Shown here: piece by piece, positions 15,301-25,288 of the stretch | How the letters are laid out: each line of letters opens with the position of its first letter | How positions within the stretch are numbered: position 1 is the first letter of the stretch | Assembly (NCBI GenBank): GCA_947396885.1 | Contig: OX377206.1 | Span: forward strand, 21,943,114-22,007,113 | DNA length: 64,000 bases | DNA from: Heligmosomoides polygyrus polygyrus | Taxonomy: Eukaryota > Nematoda > Chromadorea > Rhabditida > Heligmosomidae | Direction: 5' to 3' | Translations under genes and position numbers: made by a program | The notes under the pieces: generated by a model | The model's database searches: none | What the model was told of the DNA's origin: nothing | Seen by the model: only the letters and a program-made list of their open reading frames with translations

Positions 15301-16869
15301 CAAAAAGGATTGTTTTAAAGTGACCTAGAAGCTTACAGTGGCTCAACCAGATAATGTTCCCTTCAAATGTGTTGTAAACCTTTCGTTTGTCCCTCATAAA
15401 CAGCAATTAACAAAACACTAGTATTCCTTTGAGAAAAATTCGTATTCCAGTAAGCAAGGAAATTAGACGCTTCCATAAGCCCTTTGATCGTTCTACGTGT
15501 AAGTTCTCTATCTCATTTTTACGACTCACATGGGGGTTTATGAGATGCCTGTCGATATAAACCTCGTGCTTAACTAGGAAGAGATCCGTTATATATTGCT
15601 TCCCTTTTCTCTTCTGTGTTGCCTTCTATCATGCCTATAATACAGCCTGATTTTTCATTCGAACTCGAATATTCGAATCGAATATTCGAATTCGAATATT
15701 CGAAAAATCGCATTTTTAGAATGTATTCGAATTCGAATGTTCAAAAAATCGCGTTTTTCGAATATATTCGATTTCGAATGCTCGAAAATTTTCGGTATTC
15801 GAAACCATTCGAATATTCGAAATTTTTGGGAGAGCATAAGTATAATTTGCAAGCAATGCAGAATGCTGCTTCCTCACCTAAATGGGTCGCGGAACGAAGA
15901 ACACTATTAAGTATTATAGTTGCAGAAGCGTATTCATTCAGAAGCATTAGCAAGCCAAGTGTGAAAACGAGAACAACTGCAAGTTTTAAGAGGGAGAAGA
16001 ACAGAAAGAGGAGCTCTTCCTCCTCATGACAATCTAGATGAACTTATTTCAGAGATGAATGTGGCTGCGAGAGTGACAAGAACTACAACGACACGTTTTT
16101 GGCGAATGTTAGTTTGAATCGTCCACGTCATTTACATAGTCGCTGCATGATTCACTCATGTGAAGACAACTCGATTCAGCTTCTAGACAATTAGCTAGTT
16201 ACCTGGTCAAAGAACGGTGAGAATAGGAGCAACGTTCTGTTACTTCCTAGTCTAGAGTAATGATGCTGCAGAATCACATAATCGTATCTAACAGACTTAT
16301 TAGGCATGACGACGCAATTATTTGAGCAAAAACACTAAAACTCAAATAATTAAGGCCTGTGTGGACTATGCGGATCGAGAGGTCGCACTCGGCAACACGG
16401 GAATGTTCGACAAAGACGACTTCACACTTGTTGTGCAGCCATTTTTCCGCGATATCGTTGCACCGCCAATGAAGGCACGTTGTTCATCGAATTAATCGAT
16501 TATTGGTCATTCCAAATGGACATCGTTGTTATTTGCAGGACGGGAAAATCAATATGCACTTCTTTGCGCCGGACTGCTTCCACTTCTCACAGTTCGGTCA
16601 CGGCATCGTCTCCACCTGGTTGTGGAAGAACATTCTGGAGCCGGTCGGCAACAAGACCACCCAGGGTGATCTGTCCAACCCGTCATCACCGCTCGCATGC
16701 CCGGACCCGGTGAGGTTGCCGAGCGAGAGCTCAATTTTTTCAACAACCAATAACCTTTCAAGTGAAGAATAACGTTGAATTTCCGTTAAGAAAGGATATC
16801 TTTCAGAGCTGCCCATTTATTCGAACGAACCTCAACAGTAAGGACTGCAGCAAGTACATGACCGCATAG
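386..16869 (+). CDS. Phospholipase B-like GDSL lipase, 3' part (7 exons; 5' end off window)
   Basis: Exons read as 386-552, 7100-7180, 7777-7934, 16053-16107, 16355-16474, 16539-16709 and 16807-16869 (stop TAG). Every junction keeps phase, giving about 270 residues. The order matches the C-terminal half of animal phospholipase B1: ILRKYNPKLFGYSNGIGSPN, then NVAMPGAE...LPGQAQ, then EDWKLLNIFIGGNDMC (GDSL block with GGND), then TGMFDKDDFTLVVQPFF, then FFAPDCFHFSQFGHG (catalytic Asp and His in the DCFH block), and a Cys-rich tail ending KDCSKYMTA. The family hydrolyses both acyl esters of phospholipids and is usually secreted or membrane-anchored. The nucleophile-Ser block and signal peptide would lie upstream of the window; bases 1-10 may be the end of the previous exon. 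Introns 1 and 2 (6.5 and 8.1 kb) are full of repeats. Less certain points: weak donor at 553, AAG acceptor at 16354, GC donor at 16475. Confidence 0.85.
962..1860 (-). pseudogene. Degenerate mariner transposase relic
   Basis: Read on the minus strand, three frame-shifted pieces follow the order of a mariner transposase. The N-terminal helix-turn-helix/linker at about 1786-1570 carries the diagnostic WVPHELSDEQ. A central catalytic piece at 1384-1193 contains WWCCKGVIHYS and LLLQDNARPHI (second Asp). A C-terminal piece at 1174-962 contains HPPYSSNLSPLTAIFF, where both Asp residues of the usual SPDLSPTD block are lost. It is therefore inactive. It lies in intron 1 of the phospholipase B-like gene, in the opposite orientation. 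No convincing terminal repeats were found. It is clearly not the same lineage as the intact mariner at 52780-54050. Confidence 0.8.
2855..2935 (+). repeat. tRNA-like (pol III box A/B) SINE head, degenerate
   Basis: GGTGGCGCAATG resembles a tRNA box A, and GGGATCGATTC about 45 nt later resembles box B. No complete cloverleaf folds. It could be a chance match. Confidence 0.3.
3130..4064 (-). other. Run of three uncharacterised minus-strand open frames (unidentified)
   Basis: On the minus strand, 4064-3852, 3636-3424 and 3417-3130 are open for 70, 70 and 95 codons. The last ends ELPRHLHTLRLNRVRFRDIK... before a stop and has an exon-like composition, but I recognise no family and see no clear splice chain. 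It sits inside intron 1 of the + strand phospholipase B-like gene. It could be a pseudogene or chance open frames. Confidence 0.2.
4412..4690 (-). repeat. tRNA-derived SINE, copy 1
   Basis: Full-length member of the roughly 250-280-bp family seen nine times here. Its minus-strand head matches TAGCGCAGTCGG (box A-like), and its other end carries the family hallmark GGGATGCGCCA. It lies in intron 1 of the phospholipase B-like gene. Confidence 0.7.
4863..4945 (+). repeat. tRNA-like SINE head or degenerate tRNA
   Basis: GGTGGTTCAACGG is a good box A, and a box B-like GTGATTCGCGG follows about 45 nt later. No cloverleaf with matching acceptor stems is seen, so this is a tRNA-derived repeat rather than a tRNA gene. 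Confidence 0.3.
5620..6125 (-). repeat. tRNA-derived SINE, copy 2, split by a 277-bp insert
   Basis: The SINE reads from GATGCGTCACGCG at 5621 to GGAGGGATGA at about 5758, is interrupted, and resumes at about 6039 with TCGGTTGGCCTGGG through to the tRNA-like head near 6125. Comparison with copy 3 (7397-7650) shows exactly where the foreign sequence entered. Confidence 0.65.
5762..6038. repeat. 277-bp direct repeat, first copy (inserted in SINE copy 2)
   Basis: Identical to 6334-6610 apart from two visible substitutions (GCGCGG/GCGTGG and AAGGAG/AAGGTG). It is flanked on both sides by SINE sequence, so it behaves as an insertion. I see no clear terminal inverted repeats and no coding potential. 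Confidence 0.85.
6334..6610. repeat. 277-bp direct repeat, second copy
   Basis: Second copy, 572 bp downstream of the first and about 99% identical. Its left flank is unrelated to the SINE and its right flank is the TTCGAA-rich repeat that follows. Confidence 0.85.
6611..6985 (-). repeat. TTCGAA-rich dispersed repeat, copy A
   Basis: On the minus strand this aligns end to end with 51310-51680 on the plus strand, including GAATATATTCGAATAATT and the stretch encoding SNKLLNY. AT-rich, with many TTCGAA palindromes. Minus-strand 6895-6671 is an open frame of 74 codons. Confidence 0.7.
7397..7650 (-). repeat. tRNA-derived SINE, copy 3
   Basis: Best-preserved minus copy. It has GGGATGCGCCAGC at the left end, CCCTTCCCAGACAAGTC in the body and CCGACTGCGCTACACGCG (reverse of box A) at the right end. 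It lies between exons 2 and 3 of the phospholipase B-like gene. Confidence 0.75.
8274..8490 (-). repeat. tRNA-derived SINE, copy 4 (diverged)
   Basis: Keeps GGATGCGCCAAGC, the GGGCAAGTCAATAT / CACAAACAAGTGTG body and GGGGTGCACGCG. The tRNA-like head is eroded. Confidence 0.6.
8777..9499. mobile_element. 723-bp TA-flanked MITE
   Basis: Ends are perfect 14-bp inverted repeats, CGTTAGGTGTCTCC at 8777 and its complement ending at 9499, each flanked by TA (8775-8776, 9500-9501). Subterminal GTTACGGTAGCG-like motifs recur at both ends. It contains no transposase and includes a 14-G tract at 9022-9035. TA duplication points to mobilisation by a Tc1/mariner-type transposase. Confidence 0.7.
9500..12549. 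other. Intronic spacer without recognised genes
   Basis: AT-rich sequence inside the 8.1-kb intron 2 of the phospholipase B-like gene. Only short uninterpretable open frames and a CTGT/GTCC-type microsatellite (10635-10690) stand out. Confidence 0.5.
10635..10690. repeat. Tetranucleotide microsatellite (GTCT/GTCC)n, imperfect
   Basis: Runs of GTCTGTCTGTCTGCCTGTC followed by CCATCCGTCCGTC. The same imperfect tetramer mix occurs at 63700-63775. Confidence 0.7.
12550..12811 (+). repeat. tRNA-derived SINE, copy 5
   Basis: Plus-strand copy with box A-like TAGTGCAATCAG, the best box B of the family (GGTTCGAGTTT at about 12610), body AAACACTGACTTGCTCATCG and 3' terminus GGGCGCATCCC. Confidence 0.75.
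13060..13300 (-). repeat. tRNA-derived SINE, copy 6 (diverged)
   Basis: Retains GGTACCATTTCACCGAG in the body and CTGTTGCGCTATCTCGTGCC at the tRNA-like end. Confidence 0.55.
14215..14530. repeat. TTCGAA-rich array with four 41-bp tandem units
   Basis: The core AAATCGCGTTTTTCGAATG recurs at 41-bp steps (TCGCG or TCCG at 14291, 14332, 14373, 14414), separated by ATTCGAATTCGAATRTTC. Because the unit is nearly its own reverse complement, both strands stay open over about 100 codons with repetitive peptides. This is repeat-driven, not a gene. Confidence 0.85.
14711..14962. repeat. 118-bp tandem repeat (about 2.1 units)
   Basis: Units begin ATGTTATCGATCGA at 14711, 14829 and 14947, exactly 118 bp apart, each followed by TTATCGATTTTTGTTCTG and a GGACTTCACAAAGGGGAGGC block. 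The TCGATCGA core resembles the array at 54.3-58.4 kb. Confidence 0.85.
15650..15832. repeat. TTCGAA-rich repeat, second copy of the 14.2-kb array
   Basis: Shares the TATATTCGATTTCGAATGCT and TTTTCGGTATTCGAAACCAT segments with 14430-14490, showing a common origin with the 14.2-kb array. Confidence 0.8.
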
Positions 16870-16891
16870 TGTGCACTGTACATCTGATAAT

Positions 16892-16897
16892 AATAAA
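16892..16897 (+). promoter_or_regulatory. Poly(A) signal AATAAA of the phospholipase B-like gene
   Basis: A canonical AATAAA lies 23 nt after the TAG stop at 16867-16869, the usual distance for a short nematode 3' UTR. Confidence 0.6.
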
Positions 16898-17790
16898 TAT
16901 TACTTTTGATTCATAAGCATATGGTCTTTCATGAAAAACGGAAAACCCGAAAGTAAGGTGGCATTCAATATCAATCAAATCATTCATTTTTGTCTGCAAA
17001 TGGTCATTTGCAAAGGGGATTGCAGAGAGTACTGAATGGGTTTCACGACAAGTTGGCAAATCAAGGCAACAATATCGATCGATTTTTGAACTACTCAATG
17101 CATGAGTCCATATGTCTGCACGTCCGACCGAACACAATGCTCTGACCTTTCACACAACTCACAGTAGAAATGGCCGAAATGTGCAGTCCTCGAACCCTCT
17201 ATGAATAAGTGCATGAATACCGTGGACGAATTTCATTCATCGTGTTCTGTGTTTTTAGCCGGAAGGTAGAAGTGGTAATGGCCACTGTTCATCACTAGTT
17301 TCGCACTGAAAGCTAATCACTTCATCAATTGAAAAACGTGTCCGCCGTGCAATTCTGTCATAAGATTAGTGTTGTGCTACAGATATGTCCCAAAAATATC
17401 ATTGTCCCAAAAATTGTTAGAAAATGTAAGAAAAATACTAAAGAGAAAGTACGACTGAACGCGAAGCCCTAGTCATGTGTATGCACTGAATGCCACAAAA
17501 ATTCACTCAAAGTTTGAATGGTCACAAAATGGTTGTTCTAGCAGGTATATATAAAAAATTATAAAAATTAATTATTAATTTTAATTATTTACTTTTAATT
17601 ATTAATTGTTAATTTTAAAAATTATAAATTATTAGATTGAAATTTTTGAAAAAAAATTATAGGTGCATAATTCAGCACTATGAGGAATAAAATCCAGTCA
17701 AAATTGGGCCATGCACTTGTCCGCCCAAAGATACATCGGTGTTATTTGTGAACTTCACCTACTTGGAGTTGTGCAATAAATATTTTAATG

Positions 17791-17848
17791 AGACATTATC
17801 AAATGCCCACCTTGGGCATCGGCCAAAGGTGGACATTTGATAATGTCT
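17791..17848. ncRNA. Near-perfect 23-bp hairpin, miRNA-precursor-like (or tiny MITE)
   Basis: Arms 17791-17813 and 17826-17848 are complementary at 22 of 23 positions (single mismatch), with a 12-nt loop. Length and arm pairing suit a Drosha/Dicer substrate, but a small palindromic repeat is equally possible. No transcription signal is visible. Confidence 0.35.
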
Positions 17849-19884
17849 ACTTACTCTTGGATAGTGCCTACTGTACTCTAGGGCTTAAACAAGGAAAAGT
17901 GAACAGAATGCAAGCTGCTATACCAGGACAATGTTTTGCATATGTTTTTTCTACTGCGCTATTAATAAGCTGAAACATGACACATGAATGGCGCCACGAA
18001 AACATAATTCATTGTGTTAAGTTCTAAGGGAAATGGGTACCCATCCGCGAAGAAGTTTGCTCTTCCGAAGTTTGCAAATGCAATAAAAGTACTTCTAGGA
18101 CAGTTTTGATGGGGTTTCGAATAGATTCCGTAAAATCGTTGGTGTCCTGAGCGTCCCTGTTGTAGCTTCGGCTTTGTAATTGTGAAGCTCGATCCAGAAA
18201 ATTTAAATTAAATTATTAAAATAAATTTAAAGGGTAGATTGGTACTATTTCCGTTTCCGTACTTCGTATTCCGGTTTTCGGCCATTTTTGAACTATTCGT
18301 TCTGGGTTTCGCTTTCTATTTTTCCTACAAAAAATGAATTTCCCGGTCTCTGATCAATACCAATCGATAGCTGATTTTGGTCTACATATGGTCCTTCATG
18401 AGGTGGTGGTGCTCTCCGCTGGATGGTTTTCAAGCTTGTCTTAAAATTAGCATGTCTAGCTTTCTCCTTCACTTTCTTCTATTCCACGACAGATAAAACG
18501 AATTTGCAAGTCAATGTCAATCATACTACTATTGGCATCTGCGACTTGTGGCACCTGAAGCTCTAGCGCCCTGCTAAAGTGCCCACATTGAATGCTGCTC
18601 ATTTTACAAAAGCATACATGCTACTACCGTTCAGAGCAACAGAACGTAAGGCGGAATTCAGCACTACAGCCTGTATGAACCTACTGCGCCGCTAACCATT
18701 GCGCTAACGACACTACTCCTACAGATAGAATAAGATGCCGAACTACAAGTACATGTCTCGCCATTACTAACTGTCCTACACTATGAGTATATAAATCCTC
18801 CCCGCTCTCCGTCCCTTCCAGAAAAGGCTACCGGCTCTTGAAGTCTGCAAAACAGTTCCTACTCTAAAACGTCCAAGTAGCGAATTTGTGCTTACTGGCT
18901 CATTGCTACGAAAATGGCTACAGAGGGCGCATGGTCAACGAGAAATTCATGAATGCGCTCATATTTCACGTTTAAGTGGTCCTCGAAGGCACCCACGCAA
19001 TACGGACGCACGAGATGCTCAGTGAGGAAAACATGTACATCGATACCCCCGCCCTTCAAAGACTACTACGCGATTTTGTGCGTGATTTGTGCCGGAAATT
19101 ACTGAGGTGTCCTGGACTATGCAGAACGTAGGCCAATTAAAGTAAACCTAAAACCTCTTCAATACCAATAAGCACTCGACTTAGCAAAAATAATGGCGGC
19201 TTCGGTAGCTAATCTTCGGTGCTTACAAGCCCTTCTAAGTAGACTTCTAGCGCTGGCTGCTAGAAAAAGGCATAACTCTTATACGTTGCTTCAAAATTAT
19301 CGAGAGCCACTTCGCCAAAATTTCGATAAAAAGAAAGAAAAGAAAAAATTAGCAAAAAGTGGCCTTTTTCTGAGAATTAATCGATTGTGCAAAACGAAAT
19401 TTAGCGCTCTGTATGACCTCCGAAATCTTCCACAAAAGCCAACAAAAGCTAGATTTGTCATCATGGTGATGTCACTACAAAAGAAGTGAAGTGAACTTAC
19501 GACGATTATTCCGTTATTGACCCAGTCAGTCAACAATAAATGCCATGATATCTGACGAAGTTTAAGTGCTTCCATTATCACTACTTTGTCGTTATTTTTA
19601 TTGATTTAATTAAAAATATTAATGAAAAGTGAAGACGGTATGAAGTGCCAACTTGGTCCGACTTTACGATTGCTTCAGATTCAATTTTCCTTTGCCAACC
19701 AGCGGCGCCTTGGCGGAGTGGACTGCTCGTATACTTCAAGGACTTCAGAAGAATGAAACACTTTGTGTTCATGTTTCTAAACACTGACTTCACAAGTCGA
19801 ACTAGATAAGTACGTAATAAGTGATTTAGGGTTATGTACAAATCTCTTGAAAGTTGAATGCATGTCGCAGCTCTCACAGAATTA

Positions 19885-22044
19885 CAGTATCGAACATGTT
19901 CCTCCGTTCATTCGCCGGAAATCCCGGAAAGGTCAACATAGGCAGCTTTGGAACGGTCCAAAGCGGCCTTTTTAAATAACTTTTTTAAAAATTAAGTACT
20001 TGTAAAAAGAAACATATATTTGAGCTTAGCAGCTCAAGCTCTATCTTATGACCTATAGATCTCAATAGAGTTGAACAATGCATGTAGGCCCGACAGAATC
20101 AATCGAGTGGGCGCGACAACCTGTAGAGCGATCGAGCGACAGCTTGAAGAGTGAGAGTTCGGGGAGTTTTATTACAAATTTGCAGCCGCCTAACACAGGA
20201 ATTGCTCTAAGACTGTCCAGCGAGCCTTTGGAGTGCGCCGTGCACAATGCATATAGGATCGAACCTATCAATCGAGAGGGAGCGACCGCTTGCAAATTGC
20301 ACGCGCGTCCGTGTTCGAAGCGCAATAACTCGGTCCAGTCCGAATCGTTTCGGCTGCAGCTCTTGGGTCTTGTAGGAAGTGAAACGCTGTAGTAGTACGC
20401 TTAAGTGGAACGGTGTAGCTTATGTTTAGGTAAAGTTACAAGGGCGCGAATATGCAGGTTAACCTTGTCTGACACGATTTTTTCGGATTTCAGTCGACCT
20501 CTGCAGGAAGAGGCGCAGACCTAATGGCCTACAAACAACAAATGATGTACTTTACAAAGACTTGCTCACAACTCCCTAGCCTACGGAAGTGCCTTAGCCC
20601 AACCTGCCAATTTAGAGTGGCGTAAGATAGCGGTTAGAGTTTCTTGAGTTCTTGCACGCCCAGATTTGAGTTTTCGACACTCGCAATGGTACCGCTCTGT
20701 TCAGCGTGAAAAGCGCTATCGAACGGTGTTAATTTTGGCCGATTTTGGAAACATCGATTTTTTGACAATATCCCCCCATCAGGACGTGGGCGCCCTAGGC
20801 CGGCTGCGCGGACAATGACGTCATCGAAAACCGATATTTTCAAAATTGGCCAAATTTCCTAATGCAAACTTCGTCCAAAATCGTCTAGGGGTTACTTGGG
20901 GCGCTGATTACGAATCAACTTCCGTTTTTGAAAATTTCGTTGACTTCGGTAGGTTTTGGATTTTCTTCTGGATAATAGAGGCTCAAACGGGAAGTAACCT
21001 GCTGAAGTCGGCGGAATTTTCAAAAACGAACGTCGGATTAGTAATAAGCGCCCCAAATAACCCCTGGACGATTTTAGACGACGTTTGCACGAGGAAATTT
21101 GGCCAATTTCGAAAATATCGGTTTTCGATGACGTCGTCGTCCATCTGCGACGGCCTGGAGCGGTCTCGTCCTCGATGCGAAATTGTCAAAAAATCGATGT
21201 TTTCAAAATCGGCCAAAATTGACACCATTCGATAGCGCTTTTCACGCTGAACAGAGCGGTACCATTGCGAGTGTCGAAAACTCAAATCTGGCGTGCAAGA
21301 ACTCAAGAAACTCTAACCGCTATCTTACGCCACTCTAAATTGGCAGGTTGGGCTAAGGCACTTCCGTAGGCTAGGGAGTTGTGAGCATGTCTTTGTAAAG
21401 TACATCATTTGTTGTTTGTAGGCCATTAGGTCTGCGCCTCTTCCTGCAGAGGTCGACTGAAATCCGAAAAAATCGTGTCAGACAAGGCTAACCTGCATAT
21501 TCGCGCCCTTGTAACTTTACCTAAACATAAGCTACACCGTTCCACTTAAGCGTACTACTACAGCGTTTCACTTCCTACAAGACCCAAGAGCTGCAGCCGA
21601 AACGATCCGGACTTGACCAAGTTATTGCGCTCCGAACACGGCGGCGCGTGCAATTTGCAAGCGGTCGCTCCCACTCGATTGATAGGTTCGATCCTATATG
21701 CATCGTGCACAGCGCACTCAAAAGGCTCGCTGAACAGTCTTAGAGCAATTCCTGTGTTAGGCGGCTGCAAATTTGTAATAAAACTCCCCGAACTCTCACT
21801 CTTCAAGCTGTCGCTCGATCGCTCTACAGGTTGTCGCGCCCACTCGATTGATTCTGTCGGGCCTATATGCCTTGTTCAACTCTACTGAGATCTATAGGTC
21901 ATAAGATAGACCTTGAGCTGCTGAGCTCAAATATATGTTTCTTTTTACAAGTACTTTTTTAAAACAGTTATTTAAAAAGGTTGACCTTTCTGTTGACCTT
22001 TCCGGGATTTCCGGCGAATGAACGGAGGAACATGTCCGGTACTG
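19885..22044. mobile_element. 2.16-kb palindromic (foldback) element with Tc1-like ends, Tc6-like
   Basis: The element starts CAGTATCGAACATGTTCC and ends with the complement of CAGTACCGGACATGTTCC, flanked by TA at 19883-19884 and 22045-22046. Arms of about 1.05 kb (19885 to about 20957, and about 20997 to 22044) are inverted copies with scattered mismatches, around a spacer of about 40 nt. The CAGT ends and TA target match Tc1-family transposons. C. elegans Tc6, a non-coding palindrome with Tc1-like ends, is the closest known architecture. Open frames inside (e.g. 20846-21235) are mirror artefacts. It encodes no transposase and would depend on one in trans. Confidence 0.85.
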
Positions 22045-22046
22045 TA

Positions 22047-23925
22047 TCTCCGGCATATTTTATCTATATTATTTCAGACATCATTATTTCATCTAACTAC
22101 ATATGTAGCCAATCTCTTCACAGTCCGCTTAGGTCAGGGTACTCAGTGCATAGGAGTAACTCAAATTGTACAGCACATTTACGGAGGGTATACACAGTGA
22201 ACTAGGAATTAGTTTCGAATATAACGTAAGATGGAAAATATTTACAGCGACGAGTCAACATTATTTCACAAAGTTCCGACAAATTCCTTGCATTTTTCTC
22301 CATACCTTAATCGAAAGACCTATTTATTGACGAAGAAACTGCTGTTGATTTGGAAAGATCGCCAAAATATTGAAATTTACTGAAATAAAGAAGCAAAAAC
22401 CAAAGAGGCTCGGTCAATAACCATACTGCGTGTCATAACTATTTCCACCCTAATAGTTTCCAGCACTTAAATTGTGCAGTGTAACCAACGTGCATTCTCG
22501 AACTGCTCTGACGTGTTTTGGCCGCATTTTGACCACATCATCCACATGAATGAAAATAAGTTTTCTCTTACGAAAGCATCAACACTCCTCCTTTAAAGTA
22601 GATAGATATTAAGTATTCCAACTCAGAAGCATTGAAAACTTATTGACTACACTGCTGACCAAATCGTTCACGTCGAAGGGCTAGAATTGTTTTAATTATT
22701 TTAATTATTAATTTTAGATTAATTTTGACTAATTAGAACCAATTGAATATCACATCGACATCTTTTTTATATGGATCTGCCTGGCCTTATAATGCTTTTA
22801 GCCACTTATCTCTTCATGTACTTGGTGTACATGCAATAAATGTTAAATATTAGAAACTGATCTACGCTTTCAAGATGGTCTTTTTCGAGTTCCTATCCTA
22901 TGACAAACGATAATCATACGCCTTTATTCCTGGAGCTATCTATTAAAATCACTTTACTGGTGAACATACAAACACCCTCATAGAAACATCAATTTTAAAA
23001 AATCCAACGAAAGTTGAATATTGGCGGGAATTCCAAAATTGCCATTTGAATCCGCGCTTCTAACGATGACTACCTCTTCTTATCAGCCGAAGACGCCATT
23101 CCAGCATTTGGCCTCAGTCAGCCGCTTTCACTGAGCAGATGGTGAACTTTATCTGCCGAAATAAGCGTGGACCGCAGAATGTTCTCTAAACCACGTCCGA
23201 GATGGCCATGGACACCATCACGAAGACCACGCTTAGCCGCTACGCAGCTTCCAGACCGTCATGCTGCAACTGCCTTCGTCGTGGGAATTGAAAAGTTAAA
23301 GACAACCTGGGCTAATAACATAACCAGCGCATAGCTCGCTCCAATTTTTGAAACAGTTTAGGATGGGAAATCTGTGGAGTGAATTATTGAAGGGTGGTGT
23401 AGTACTACAGCGAGCTCACACTGTTAGCCGCTTTTAGAGAGTTGTTTTCGTGGCGTTAATCAATTCCCTAACACAGGTGCTTTTTCCCCAAGTATCGTAG
23501 TATTTTTTCGGCACGACGCTGCAGTGTTGAGTAAATTACAAGGAATAATAGTTCACTCTTTCTACTATGAACGTTACCATGTTCATTGTCCTAGCCGTGG
23601 AAATCGAGATCCTACATAGAAATTCTCGGCAAATGCTACGCTGCTCCATCCAATTTCGTAGCAGGTGATTGCTCGAGTCAGTCCAAGAATAAACAGGATG
23701 AAATCCCTAATATTTTGCAGACACTTCGTAGGGAGCACTGCTGAAAGTATCTACGAAAAATCTTTTGTTCCATGGATTTCATTTTTTCCAGATTCCTCAA
23801 GTGGACCTATTAATGGTCAACTCAAAAAACGTAACAAAAAATAAAAAACAGTGTAAAAGCTCTGTAGGTCTAAATTTCTCCAATACACAAATTTGTACTG
23901 GAATATTTCTGCATGTGAATCGTGG
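22047..23925. other. Intergenic stretch without recognised gene
   Basis: Mostly AT-rich. A somewhat GC-richer segment at about 23090-23280 has a plus-strand frame reading FICRNKRGPQNVL then a stop, and beyond it a further short open stretch. It may be a fragment of a dead gene, but I cannot name it. Confidence 0.4.
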
Positions 23926-23985
23926 CATCGAGTGCACTTGACGGCCGGCACCTCCTCCGACTGCGCTACATGCGCCATGAGATGC
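23926..23985 (-). repeat. tRNA-derived SINE fragment, copy 7
   Basis: Only the tRNA-like head survives: GCATCGAGTGCAC followed by CACCTCCTCCGACTGCGCTA and CATGCGCC. Confidence 0.6.
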
Positions 23986-25036
23986 TCGATAATGGGAAAT
24001 TTTAGGGTAGACCTGTAGTAACATAGGAAACGCATTGCATGTTTTGCTTTCAAATGTGAAGCTCCTCGAAATTCTATCAAAGGTGAGCCATTAAAAGTTA
24101 ATCTGGTTTCCCTTGTCTGATTTAGGCAAACAACCGCATGTTTTTTTGTTACCTCGCAAAGCACGCTAAACTCACGCCAAATTGAACACTTTTCAAACTT
24201 TTTAACTGAACACATCCTTTTTCTAAATTAAATTAGAATCGCCTTGAAAATAAAAACATATTTTCGATTGCAATTACTGTTTCAATTTTTCTGAAAGTTT
24301 AATAATGACCTATACAGAAACTCCAAAAGTGGCAAGTTGTGTATGTTTAAAAGCTCTATTTCTTTTATTAGCAGGAATGTCATAGGGCTTATTAAGGTAG
24401 AGGCAAGCTAAATGGAAAACTTGAATGTGGCCTGGGAAAAACTGTGCCAAGCTCTCGTTCAGGCTTCACCAGAGTTATCTGATTGAGTATGGCTAAAACC
24501 TTTTCGTTGATCTGCTAAGCTCGTCATGAGGTCGTTGTAAAGTAGTTGGTTTTGGTTCGGAGCCTGAAAGAGTCAAATCAACCAGGTGTTATTCCACCAA
24601 ATACCTCTCCAACCTTACATAATTTAATGCCGAAAAAGTTAATCGCAGCAAGGTTAAGGTAGAATTTGGCTACTGACCGCTTCGCGAAGACTAATTCCTC
24701 ATTATGTCGAATTGTACGTCAGTAGAGGAATTATACGCCTCTTTAACCACGGCTTCTGCTGCTGCACCGTTAATTTAATGTCAAACGGCGGAACACTTTC
24801 TAAACTGTAAAACCTAACTTCAACTGAACGTCTTTCAAACTTGAGAAGAAACTCTCCTAGAAAAGTTTGAAGTCAGTTTCTTTAAGCTTCAAGTGGTTGG
24901 TATCGAGGTTGAGAGCTGTCACAGCGATGTTGTGTTGCGATAAGAACTTCGTGACTCGGGCTCATCCTGATACCATACAATGGTTAGTGCTGATCGGTCC
25001 CAGGCAGCGCGACAGGAAGTACACTCGCTTCCTGCT

Positions 25037-25056
25037 GGGGGGGGGGGGGGGGGGGG
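25037..25056 (+). repeat. G20 homopolymer tract
   Basis: Twenty consecutive G, the longest of about ten G/C tracts of 11 or more in this window. Potential G-quadruplex. Confidence 0.95.
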
Positions 25057-25062
25057 AGCATG

Positions 25063-25149
25063 GCGTCAGGAGGCACAGCCGCTGTTCTGCGGATCGGAAA
25101 CTTTTGTTTTTCAAAAGTTCCGTTAAGCAGCCGTTAGACTCTCGGTGAA
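25063..25149 (+). repeat. Dispersed repeat R2, copy 1
   Basis: GCGTCAGGAGGCACAGCCGC and GGCAGCCGTTAGACT-type segments match the reverse complement of 35173-35267 along nearly its whole length, with small gaps. Family unknown. Confidence 0.65.
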
Positions 25150-25288
25150 GCCTAAGGGGTTGGGCTTAGGTGAGCAAGGGGGATGAGAGCAAGATCGCGT
25201 GCCTCTCTGCGAGGGGTGTGGTCTTATTTTGCACCTCCTGACCGTCTCCATCGGTCCCATGAGGTGTGGATGGTGCGCTCGATCAACA

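Larger units (their letters stand above)
16870..19884. other. Intergenic, AT-rich, no recognised gene
   Basis: Downstream of the phospholipase B-like gene. Contains AATTATTAATTTT-rich low-complexity DNA at 17550-17640, a strong hairpin at 17791-17848 and otherwise nothing I can identify. Confidence 0.5.

Noticed and set aside
20846..21306. 129- and 107-codon frames on opposite strands near 21 kb
   Set aside because: They mirror each other across the centre of the palindrome and reflect its symmetry, not a gene.
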